DNA of 64,000 nucleotides from positions 39,434,019 through 39,498,018 of the forward strand of contig CM049306.1 in assembly GCA_026874595.1 (NCBI GenBank). Direction: 5' to 3'. Origin of the DNA: Sipunculus nudus (Eukaryota; Annelida; Sipuncula; Golfingiida; Sipunculidae). Position 1 is the stretch's first letter; every line of letters begins with the position of its first letter. The notes below the pieces were generated by a model, which saw only the letters and a program-made list of their open reading frames with translations, had not been told where the DNA came from and searched no databases. The translations under genes and the position numbers were made by a program. Below, piece by piece: positions 1 through 12,000 of this stretch.

Positions 1-17
1 AAAATTATTTGTATCAT

Positions 18-323
18 TCAGAATATCATATTGGGACGTGCTATTCCTAACAATATTCTGGTTTGTTCACTTAATTTGGCACAAAATAGCTGAAGATCAT
101 CTTTGTGTGCAGACAAGAATACTGTCTCCTGCCTCGGCTTTTGTTGGTTCATTAATATGAACTTGAACATCGCCCCAGAGGGACTGGTTGCCAGAGTACA
201 CATAAACAGGCCGGTGTCTTCAATAGATTTGTCTGCAGCTGCATTGTTAATACGACTGACCTCCCCTCTTTCACAAACAGCACTAATATGAGAGGTTCTA
301 TTCAGAAGAACCCAGTCCGCCAT
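18..323 (-). CDS. candidate 101-aa protein or first coding exon, minus strand
   Basis: This minus-strand ORF starts at ATGGCGGAC (position 323) and ends at a TGA at 18-20. An in-frame TAA lies nine bases upstream of the ATG, so the ATG is the natural start and no upstream exon is needed. The product begins MADWVLLNRTSH and ends in a hydrophobic/charged segment (LSAHKDDLQLFCAKLSEQ). Codon use looks like real coding sequence rather than the AT-rich stop-dense background, and no repeat is visible inside it. I recognise no family. A donor-like GAG|GTCAGT after about residue 21 (near 260) means it could be a shorter first exon instead of a complete gene. It points away from the large plus-strand gene. 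If real, it could be a head-to-head neighbour sharing a promoter, or a gene nested within an upstream intron. An ORF of this length can also arise by chance, so confidence is moderate. Confidence 0.4.
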   Translation of the reverse strand: MADWVLLNRTSHISAVCERGEVSRINNAAADKSIEDTGLFMCTLATSPSGAMFKFILMNQQKPRQETVFLSAHKDDLQLFCAKLSEQTRILLGIARPNMIF

Positions 324-2905
324 ACTTGATAATTACACCCACACACTCAGTTGGGTGGAGGCCATGTTCTCACCATGTCTGTTGGCCTGTTTACAAAATA
401 TCAAATGATAGTAAATGTAGTGATTGGCCGATGAATGGTTATAATCGGTGCTCTGTCAGGTCAGAGCAAATGATCTGATGATTGAACTTGCATTGCCATA
501 ATTGATTGCAAAGTTTTGCAAATAACATATGGGCTCTGGGATGAGGTAATGTGTGATTTTATGTGATTCATGCCAGAAAACTTTAGGTAATTCTGTATTC
601 CTGAACAGTGTCATACCTAACTTTACTGTTTCACATGAAGGCTGTATAATTATTACTATTACTATTTTAATATATTATCACTGATTCTAAAATTAATTTA
701 GTACAAAACTCACCACATTTTTATCATGCACCAGTGTAAAGATATCAATATTTATTGTTAATATCAGTATTGTTTATTGTTAATATCAATATTAACATCT
801 CTCTTGATACTTAGGCCAAATATTATTGATAATCAATCAGTGGACCTGGGCAGATAAACAGTGATAGCCAGCCTTGTTAAAATAGTATTTCTGTTTGAAC
901 CTGTCATTGATTGTTGTGTATGGTCTGTATGGTTTCATTTAAGTTTTGTGATATTATGAGCACTAGCATATAACCCTTCTTACATAGAAACTCTAGCCAA
1001 ATTTGTCAGGGATGGGCATCAATGGGCTAAGTTTGGTGCCTGATAGATGGCGCTGTAGTAGCTCCTTTGCAAATTAATGTCAAATTTTATAGGATTTATG
1101 GGAAAATATGGAAAATGACCGAAGGACAAACTTAGGCAGTTTTGAGGCATTGGAGTTGTGTGACAACAGTTGCGTGCCACCACCACCAGTTGTAATATAG
1201 GTTATCTGACATCTATTGAATGGTGTGCCTGAAGTTCCAAGTTTTTCTTTCTGAAACCAGAATGTCATGCACAGTTGAAAAATTAATAAAAATGATAAAA
1301 TATGACCCTGTGTGAAAGATATCTGTAGCTCTTTGGATATTTAATTATTTTGTTGATGGGAGCCTTAGAAAATGAGAGATGTAAATCACTGGGGATTTTA
1401 GGTCTGTGACACCTCACGGAAGCTGAGAGGGATGACCATTATTAGTAACATACATAATTGCCATTTTTCATGTTTACCACTTTTGGCGTATGACCAGGTG
1501 CATAGATGCGAACTTGCTACTACTTTACCACCCAGTGAACTGGAGCTAGTCTTTGTGAAGCTTGGCTAGTTTCCTGCACTGTGTGGGCTACTTTGCTAGG
1601 TTATTGTTCTTTGAGGAGCTCTTCAGCATTAATGGTGGCTCATTAGCAGGAAGTTCAAACAGATTTCAGCCAAATGTTGAAACCCCTCAAGTTGCATTAT
1701 GCATGTGAAGTGAGCACTGGAGGTGTTAGGACATGTGTCACCTGCTTGTCACTAAATTTGCTGTGTCATTTTGTGTTGCTGAGGGGTAAACACTGTATTT
1801 ACCTAACTACAAGATGCTTTCACCTCTTGCCCTAATATTTAAGAATGGATGTGCTACCACCTCTTTCTTTCCTTCAGTTTTTGCCATATTAGAGCTTTTC
1901 TTGAAAGGTTCCCATGCACTAATCTTTTTCATGTTGTCTTTATAATCATCTTTAGTGTAATTTAGTTAGGAATATAACAGGAATGTTAGAAACATGTTTT
2001 ACATCATGTGACCTTTCATTGTTGCCTGTCAGCCAATAAGACTTGTTAACAACATAGCTGGTAAATATCCCAGCATGCATTTTGTTGGTTATGGTTAAAC
2101 CAACTAAATTGTTTTAATATCAATAAATAAGAAGTCTGTTGTACAGTTCCTTTAAAGGGGCTCCAATACTTATCTAGAGTCATGTGACCACTTAGCATTA
2201 TCTGTTACGCAATTAAATGTCTGCTTTATTTGACAGGATGAGTATCCCAGCATGCATTGTTGACATAAAGACAGTATATGGCTGGTAATCAGTGTTGATA
2301 AAACAATTCTATATTTTTTTAACTTGAAACATGATGTGGGCTTTCCTGCTTTTCCTTCTTTTATCTCAAATGATAACATCAATAATGTTTTATTTTGCAA
2401 ACCAAAAAAAATCAACAATGATTTGCTCCTGAACACTATTACATGAAAGCAGTTTCATTGAAAATTAACAACTATTAAAAAAAACATGTTAAACAGAGAT
2501 GCAAGACTATAAATTAGATATTACTTAGGCTAGATTAAAAAAAAGAAATTTGTGCATAATCCAGTTTTATACTATGATGTGAAATAAAACCATACAATTA
2601 ATTAAAATCTGTAGATATCTACAGAAGTCAGAATCTGCCCAATCTGCAAATAACAGGCCATCAAAATATTGCACAAATAAGCATGTCTTGAGCTTCTTTT
2701 TAAAAGTGGCTAGGAATTCCACAAAAACAGGAAAATCAAAATCAAACATGTAATTGAATATAACATTTGAAAAATGTTGTTTACTGTTTCAGATGACTAC
2801 AAAATCAGAGTACTTTGATGTTTTCAAATTTTGCACACTGAAGCAGAATTCTTGCCATCTTTTGAAAACTAAATTGTTTATAGAGATTTCTTGTTTTACT
2901 TGCAG
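324..2905. other. non-coding, no gene seen
   Basis: AT-rich sequence with no convincing exon on either strand. It is either the 5' flank or an intron of the plus-strand gene whose first visible exon begins at 2906. The only internal structure noticed is a pair of diverged similar segments at about 2005-2085 and 2180-2265. Both carry CATGTGACC and, some 70 bases later, TATCCCAGCATGCATT. Confidence 0.5.
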
Positions 2906-3070
2906 AAGTTTGAACGCACGTATGATAACTGGCAGCAGATCAAGCAGGAGTCGCGGGATGAGGCTAGACGACATTACCGATCCAAGATCTCCCTCCAGCG
3001 CGATCTGATCCAGGCCCAGGACCGTCTGTACCAGTTAAAGATACTGAAAGCCGAGGAGGACAAGAAAAAG
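2906..3070 (+). CDS. exon 1 of visible gene (residues 1-55), internal exon
   Basis: The exon is bounded by a pyrimidine-rich acceptor (TTGTTTTACTTGCAG) and the donor AAG|GTACGT. It is 165 nt, phase 0 at both ends. It encodes KFERTYDNWQQIKQE and then a long charged stretch ending AEEDKKK, which has helix- and coiled-coil-like composition (alternating K/R and E/D/Q, no proline). There is no in-frame methionine near its start, so it is not the first coding exon. Skipping it would keep the reading frame. Confidence 0.85.
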
Positions 3071-6000
3071 GTACGTAACTGATGATGACTTAACCACGTT
3101 TATATTGTGCTGTGTATTAATGTTTCTAGTGACTTTAGACCACACCACAAAACAAAATTGTTTTACGGACTCTTGGACTCAAATTATGGTGCAAGCTGGC
3201 AATTTACTGGTTAAGCTCAAATGCTTTTGTTAGCATCGTATTCATGGGGTTACATTCTCTGTTCTTTACTTTTTCATTATTTTGCAAGTGTTCGATATTC
3301 ATGATTTCTCTTTAAAATAACCCACACAGAGTATATCCATTTTTCATTGAATTAATTAATTAAAATTACGTGTGTCAAATCATATCAATTGGACATTGAC
3401 CAATTAATCAAACATTGGAAGAGTCAAAATTTCAGTGGCAGTTAATTACTTTGATTTAAGGGTAGTACACATGAGCTTTTATCATTTACAATGTCCATCT
3501 TTTGTCTTCAGCATTGGGGCCTCTTATTTGTGAACATTTAATTTTTGTGATAATTCCCAAATTTCGCCAAATTCCAAATTAAAACTCTTGTGTTCAAAAA
3601 GGCAACCACAGTATGTGAAATTTGCCAGCTTGCAGTAATGAAACAAAAATGTTCTTTCATGCTTGAAATGGTGCATGTGAACAACACAAAATTTAATCCA
3701 TTATAATTTCCACACTTGCAATGATTCAAACTTTAAAGGGACCAAGGCAAGACCACTAACTAGCAACATTGCCAGGGACTTTGAGCTCATTCAGTGAAAG
3801 AAATCTATTCAGCAAAAAAATTGGAACAGCAATCCAGTAGAAGACTGGTCAAACTTGATCAGAAAGAGGATGGACAGGGATAGATGTTTTTAACCGTGTT
3901 TTACAGTTGGTAACAGAGACTTAGAATCCTTTGGCTGCTGGTCTATAGTGGCTTTGTGTTACAGTTAATACAAGATATATTAGTGTCTAAGTATAGCTAA
4001 TAGTTACTGCAACTACTGTGCATTACCAACAAAACTTAATATATTATAATCTGAAAAGATGTCAGAGTTATTCTCCAGGAATTTTCACAATTCATAAAAA
4101 AATAAATCAGTGAATGACTTTTTCACCAAATGTTGAAAACAGGGAGACAGTAATAAAGAAGTGCCAAATAGTGGAGGCAAGTCCATAAAAAAGGGGTTTC
4201 ACTGCATGAGGGGCTATATGGACTATTACAGTTATGAAGATACAGCCAGGAGAATCCTTGGCTCATAAATAATTTCTTTGATTTGAATGTAATTGTGGTG
4301 GGGGGGGGGGGGAGGCCTTTTATGCAGAATGAAAAAAATAAAATTCTTTGTTCTTACAGAAGAGTACCTTGGTGAAACTTTGAAAGATTTAGATCAAAGT
4401 GTGAATAATTGTTTAAATGAGAGTCTACATACAGATCTCTTTTCTTAAGGACATTTGTAAAGTTTATGTGTGTGGGCTGTATTTATATAAATGTATGACA
4501 AGCAAAGATAGGTGTATATAGCAACTGTGAATCACAAACCAAGCTCTAAGCCAGCTTTAGTTTGAAATTGTAAGACACTGTACTGGTATAAAATGAGAGC
4601 ATACACACTGGTAAATGTAAGGCGACTTTGTATGGGGTTGTTTGAAGAGCATGTAGACATTTTGTGTTAAAGCATATAGCTGCGCACACTGTGTAGTGGT
4701 TAAGTGGTGGAAAGAATTCTTAAAGTTTTAGACGGTGTGTGTATTTACCATGTGGAGTACGGCAACATGGTGAGAAACCTGTGGCTGTGGAGGTTGTCAA
4801 GTGCACAGGAATCCCAGAACATTATTAACCTGTGTAGAGGTATAGTTTAAGTGAGACCGAATGTTGCGTAGGTGGCACTCCAGTTGAGCCATTCAGATAT
4901 GAGGAGACGTTTTTGTAATGCTCCTGGAAGGACGTACCTCGCACACTAAGCCAGGTTCTTCTGCCGACTGGATTGATGTACTTGGCCTCCAGTTAAGCTG
5001 ATATTTAAGGTGGCTGACCGGTAATAAACTATGGGGAGGTGCTTCATGGATACATTTAAACAGATTGCTTGGAAACCGATGATTTGACGACTCTGCGTTA
5101 AGGTTGCCTGAGGTCACTTGGGTCAGGTGTAGCTCTTCCATTCCTTTACATGCGACAGTTTTGAATTTTATTCAGTACATTTTATCCTTCTGTGGCAAAG
5201 GTTTATCTGTTTTCTTTTCTCATAAGTTTGCCATTTATTACTGATAGTTGAACATTTGTTTCAGTGATTAAAATAGATAGCTTATGTTAAAGTGAAAAAA
5301 CTTAAATATCTGAAGCAGTTATATCTTTTCATATTATATGTGACCCGGAGAGCAATTGAAAGGCAAAGACAATAAATTTTATTTTATATGTAAAGTGTAA
5401 TCAAATATTAATTTTAAATATTAACATCAAATAAGAACATGAATGTAAAATAGATAAAATATGATATAATGGAGCCATAGAACTGATATTTGTACAAAAA
5501 AACTTCTGTTTGTCTCGTATTCAAGTGAATATAATAATGTGAAAGTCCTTATTAATTCAGTTTTTGGGATGGGGAATTGTTATTGTGATCTTGTGTACAT
5601 AAAATTTTAGTAGATTATATTTTGGGTTCCCCCACCTCACATTTGTTCATAAAATATAAATAAACTAAACCTGATGCATTACTTGAATTACTTCTCTAGT
5701 TACAGATAATTTTCATCATGGGTTTTACCTTGTGATAATTTACCATTTACAAACAACACAAATTTGAAACCCTGGCAAATATAAGTGCAACCACATAAGA
5801 AACTAGGGTTTCGCTGGTATCAGCAGCATGCCGTAAAATAACAAAAAGACAGTCTCCATTATGGCTGACTGACTGCATCATGACTGCTTTGGAATTTAAA
5901 CTCTTTTAATATGGCAAGGCGTGCTGGGCTTGGATGATACAAGATTTATTCCATTTTAATTGCCCTCCGCTCAGATCTAACGAGGGAGAAGCCTGACCAG

Positions 6001-9000
6001 GGGGTTGTTAAGCCGCCAATAAATTAGCTGCTGTAACTGGTTTGTATAGCTCCAACACTGCTCTAGTTAGTTCTGCACAACATGTCACTTTCCAGGAATA
6101 CACAAATACTGTGTGTGGCTTTTTGACTGTGAGGGTTACAAATTCAAGATATTTGTGAAGGGGAAATTATCCCCTTTGAATCAACTTTTGTGAATAAGAC
6201 CCCACATGTGCACAGGTGAACAGTAATTTATTCTATAGCCTCAGTAGCATCTCACTTTTATCATTTTGGTCGCGTTAATATTAACATATATTTTATGTTA
6301 CCCCTAATTCAAAGACTGATCATTTAAGTAGTATAAATGTTTTAGTATGACTGCCACTATTGCATGGATTTGTAACTGTTAGATGTTCCCATAGCTACTC
6401 ATGGGTTTGTTAAGGTTTTGCTTGATCATTAGATAATTGATGTAAGAATGGTTAGGCACATTGTGTAAGTTACTGTATGGTAAATCACTAAAAACACTGA
6501 AGAAGTGATAAATGTGAATATGAAGCAAACCATAGTCTGAGACTCTGAGTTAACAGAGAATATATTTAATACAATTACTTTGAAATCAGCTAGATTAAGT
6601 TTTTTTGGTTTTAACTTTTTTTTGTTGGAGTTAACCTCCTCTGCTTTTTTATGCTAGCTCAGTTAAGAATATGTACATCTGCAGAATTCCATTCCGGTTT
6701 TGGACTACTTGACAGGGCTGAATCACATGCTTCCTCTCATTTTATATCCTGGTTTTAACAAGGCCTGGTGACCACTGCACCTGTGGGGTGTGGGTATGTT
6801 ATTGTCCCCATTGTTGGACCATACCACCAAGGAACCCCTGAAAGTGTTATTGCTGAAGCACTGCCATTGGGATTGGCCTTCCCATAAATCCTGCAGAGTG
6901 CTTACCTTGGGTGGGGGCCAACCATGGAAAATCTCACCGCCTTGGCTGAGATTCAAACTGGTATCTCCTTGGTATTGAGTCCTGTGCTCTACCCCTGAGC
7001 CACAGAAGGCAGTCCAGCTGCATTAAGTTAACAATTTGATGCTTGTTGGTAAAATATTCAATTTAACCCAAGAAACTGCTGAGAACAATATTTGGCAGTA
7101 CAAAATTAAGGTAGTGCTTTTGCACCCTTCACTAATGTTAACAGATCTATCAAATTAATTTGATTGGGGATGAGTAATAAGAAATTAATTTAAGTTTATT
7201 TACTTAAATCAAATTGCAGGTGAAATCTATATGACTCACAATGAACACTCTATCTGTTAATTGAGTGAATTCAACAAGCCATTGAACAGGGACCATTTTG
7301 TCAATAAATTTCTGATTTTGATAGATGATCATGGTTGTCATTCAATTTTGTCAGGAAAAATATAAATCATACTGATGATTGATTCATAATTCATCATTAG
7401 GTTTATACTTTTTTTGCAGACATAGATTAATACTAGGTTAAATGTCTATAAAAAAAATACATAAGGCCACGCAAAAAAAATAACTATTCTCCAGGATCTG
7501 GGAACAAATCTTGTTGCAAGCAGACAATTTTTCTTTTCTTATATTTTACCGTTTAAGACACAATAAGTGGAATTTTGCCAGCTTGCCTAAAAATACTAAC
7601 ACAGTTCTTGATAAATGTTGGCTAGAATTCAGTCCTTTGCATTGACAAATGGTTTCACACTTGTCTTGTTATTAAACAGACATTTAGTTTGTTTGAATAA
7701 TTATATCTTTTACTCTTTTCTTATAACCAGATCCTCTCAGAACACAAGTTTTTTTAAATGTAAAATTCATGATAAAGATAAAAACTCAAAGAAAACATTC
7801 CAGAAATCAATATTTGTTTCTGCTGGTTTCTCACTCTAGTGGCATATTATTTCATAATTTTTGGCAAGATTCACTTCATTCAGGGAGGTTGTGGTCTTTT
7901 CAGATGGCTGCAGTACAATTTACCATATTTTAGCTGTAAATGACAAATGTTCATTTGTTTTGAGTTAAGTCACACAAACTGTTTCTGTTCTTCCGTTCTT
8001 AAGCTATAACCACCATTTTGCATAACAGAAATGATTTTGTTTCTTGACAAATTGAACAAACCCTTTCAAAAAGGGACTCAATCTTAAAGCAGCTTTGGAT
8101 GAGTTATTCTCTAAACAAACTAATTGAAATCATGGAACACAGGGAGAAAAAGACGATTTCCAGGGGATAATGTTGAGTCATAAATCATGTAAATTATAAT
8201 GATAAAAGTGGCTGATGAACCAGTTAAGCCCTGAGATTATTTAAGGATGTTAAATATTGAATAATAGGGGCCTAATCAGGGAACGTAATGAGGCAACCTA
8301 CCTTCCCGAGTTAGAAAGCCCAGCAATATGTTTTTCTTTATGAGACCATGACTGTGTCCGTATTAACTTCATATCAGTAAACCAAGTGGGAATAAATTGT
8401 CTGTAGCTGACAAAAACTCACGTCATTAGTTGTGATGTAAAATTTGAGGCTACCCTCGTGTAAGCCGGGCTTATTCTGTAAGTGTCACAGCCGTGAGACC
8501 GGTTTCGTATTTTCCCGTTTATGTTGGCTTAATGACAGCTCTGTGAGCATGACCTTTATTCAGCTCACTATAAGTACTGTTATGGTCCGTCAGCTGAATC
8601 CACTGATGCAATGTGATTTTTAACATATGTTAAACAAAGGCGGCTTATATCTTCATGCAAAACAAGAAAGTGTGCTTTACTTATTGATGAACACTGCAAG
8701 CTTGCAGTAAGCAGACATATCGACATGGCTCGGTAAAAAAAGTTGCCTGTAAAAGCATGAGTTTTTTTGTGACACCTATCATTTGCAGTTGCTTCTATGA
8801 TTCAAACAACGGCAGTGCAGCAAAAAGGCTCCGGTATTGTGCAGCAATTCGGGATCAATACCGGAGCTATCGCCAATCAATCGTGTATTGTGTGCCAGTT
8901 GAAAGATCCCCTGGCCACCCAGGGGGGCCGGGCAACCAATCAGATAGAGCCAGCACACCTTGCGCTTAGTGGCCAGTTGAATAGGTGGGATAAATATTTC

Positions 9001-12000
9001 AGGCACAGCTCCTAGGTATTGAGCCTAAAGATGGATTACAAATAATCTACTGTTAACTCACGGAAAGTTGCAAGGCCGTTCAACGGTAGTGAGCAAGCTG
9101 ACCTATTCACCATTCGACTCCGTGGGTCTGAGGTGTATTGTGTGAATAAAACTTTGATAAGCTGAGGGGGCTTGTATTGCGTGTGAACTTGAACAACCCC
9201 CCAGCCAGGGGTGTATTAATACTTCAGTGAATATGGCTCATCATTATATTTATTGCACACAGTCAGTAATTGAACGTTGGTCAGTGAGAGTCAGAAGAAA
9301 GGTCAGCTAACCCCACACCCAGACATTTAGCTACTTCAGGCCCAGTGTGTCCTAGCCTTTGGAAAATATAAGCTCTGCCCTGTCACTAATAGATTATAGT
9401 GTCAGCTAAGAGCTATAGAGATAATAATTACTGCCTGGCTTCAGCCATGGAGATAATAGTATAAGCCCTGACCCATGCACAGATAAAACAAGGCATTCTT
9501 TAAAATGGACACTGATAATATTAGCTCCTTGTCCCTTGGAGATATTATAGAACTAGCTCTACCACTGGCAGATTATGTTATAATACTAGCTCTACCACAA
9601 GAAGATTATATTATATAATACTAGCTCTACAAATAATAGATGTTATAATATAAGCCATACCACTAGCAGATAATGTTATATTACTAGCCTTAAAAAAAGC
9701 AGATAATATTGTAATAATAGCACACCACTGGCAAATAATATTATATTACTCACCCTACTGGGCCACTAGCAGATAATTTTGTAATAACAGCCTGACCACT
9801 AGTAGATATTATACCACTAGCCCTACCGCTAGCAGATATTTTTAGCGAACCTGTGAGCTTATGCGATGGTGCGGCGTCGTGCGTCGTGTGTCGTGCATTG
9901 TGTGTCGTGCATCGTGCTTCGTCTGTACGTTAACCATAGCTATCTCAAAAATGGCAGGAGCTTGCATCACCAAATTTTTTGCAAATAATCAGTCATCCAA
10001 AAAACTATATCAGATTTTGTTTATTTTTTTCTAACTGCAATTTTTTAGATTTTATAGGGAAAAAGCTAAAAAAGCTTTAAAAATCTACTTCTCCGAAACT
10101 GTCCAGCCAAATTGTCCAATATTTCACAGAAATGATCCCTGGAACAATCTTTCTCAAGTTTGTTCGAATGGTTCCAGTTTGGAGATTTTTGGCCGAGTTA
10201 CAGGAGGTTGAACTTTGTTAACTGTGCAGAAAAGCATATTAAAATTTAAATCTCAGAAACAGCTGGAGCTATCATCACCAAATTTAATGCCAATGTTGGT
10301 CACATATGTCATATCTTAAATTGAGGTATTGGTGGCGCCACCTGCATCGGCCTTTTTCTTCTCTTAAACCATATGGCCAAAATGTTTAATATCGCACAGA
10401 AATGATCCTAGGGTAGTGCTAAGTTATGGGAAGCTGAATTTAGTCATATGCCATAACAGCCCATTTAGCTCAGTGGCAACAAAGATCTTCTTCTCAAAAA
10501 CCACAGAGCCAAATTCTTAAATCTCACACATTAATTATCCTCAGATGTTGATAATTCAAGTTTGTTCAAATGATTTGGGTTCAGTGCTTTTTGGCTGAGT
10601 TACGGGAAGCTGTACTTAGCCAGTTTGCTGTATCTTCCCATATGAGTTATAAACTTGCGAAACGTTTTTCGACTGATGCCACGGAAGCCAGTTTGTTAAA
10701 TATTTTACAAGAATAATCCCTACAACAATTCTTATAATAATTGTCATTAATGGTTCCACATGAATGATTTTTGGCTGAACTGTGGAGATTGAATTGAGTC
10801 ATTTTACCATATATGTTAGCTGTGTGATGCTGTTACATCTAGCCTGGCACCAGTTTATCAGCATCTATTACATCATGCCACTAGACATTTAGATTTCAGG
10901 TTATATTTGGTTAATATTGACAAAAAAGTTTTTTTAAAAGCTTTTAAAAAATTGTTATTATAATAGAAGTATAAATAGAAGTTCACTAGCAGAAAATATT
11001 GTATTACTAACCCTGGCACTAACAGATAATGATAAAGCACTAGCTAACAACTAGTGTATATTTTAATTAAGGAGCTGTAGCACTAACAATGCTAAACCAA
11101 GATCAAGGATATAATATAAATATATTCTTTTTACGAAGAGATATACGGATATTCAAAGATAATATCAACACCAAGCCTAAGTAATATAGAGGAATACAAA
11201 ATCTGATCCATGGATATATTACAAGCATTCTACTTGTTGAGAAAACAATACCATGATTACTAGTCAACAACACTATGGCTCTTGTATGCCAGCCCTTGAT
11301 CTATTTGGGATAATTTGTAAAATATTTTGAAAGAGGATATGTTTTCAGATTTTGTCATAATAATATATGTAATATGTTAATAAAATACTAATATGTTAAA
11401 TTTATTTGGCAATGCAAATAAATCATCACAATGTTTATTAATTTGTTGAATCAAAGAAAATATTTCAAATTAAATATTAAAAAATATTTTTTATAATTTA
11501 TTATTTAATTATCTAACATTATATCTAGTAAGGAGACAAGTATTTGAACATGAAAATTGAAGTTGTCATTAATTGTAGGTACATGTAGTAGGTTAGACTT
11601 TTAGACCACATTCCAGAGGTCTTCATTCTATGTAAAAATTCCAGGTCAAAGCATTGTAGTGCCATAAATGACCTTTTTGGTATTTGCAAGAGAAACACAC
11701 CCTGCCTGGATTTTGCAAATTGAGGAATTAACTGTCCTCTGACAGAGGACAAGGGTTTGTAACATCTTCATGGTCTCTGAAAGGTTAAAAGCAGTGGAAC
11801 AAATAAACCAACAGATGTCCAGCCTCTAATCCCAGGTAATCACCCCGCTCCGTGGGGTTCCTTGCATTACTAGCTGGATCAGGCAAAGGTCGAGTCTTTC
11901 AGGGAGACCCTTATTACAATTCCTTTTATCTGCGTACAGGCCAGTGGTATTTGGACGATTTCATTAAAAGCTTCGAGGGATTAGTGGCGGAGTGTTCGGG

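Noticed and set aside
8797-9015. 72-codon plus-strand ORF as a cryptic exon of intron 1
   Set aside because: A TTTGCAG lies upstream, but frames are open on both strands and no donor restores phase 0 to exon 2. Composition and hairpins explain it better.
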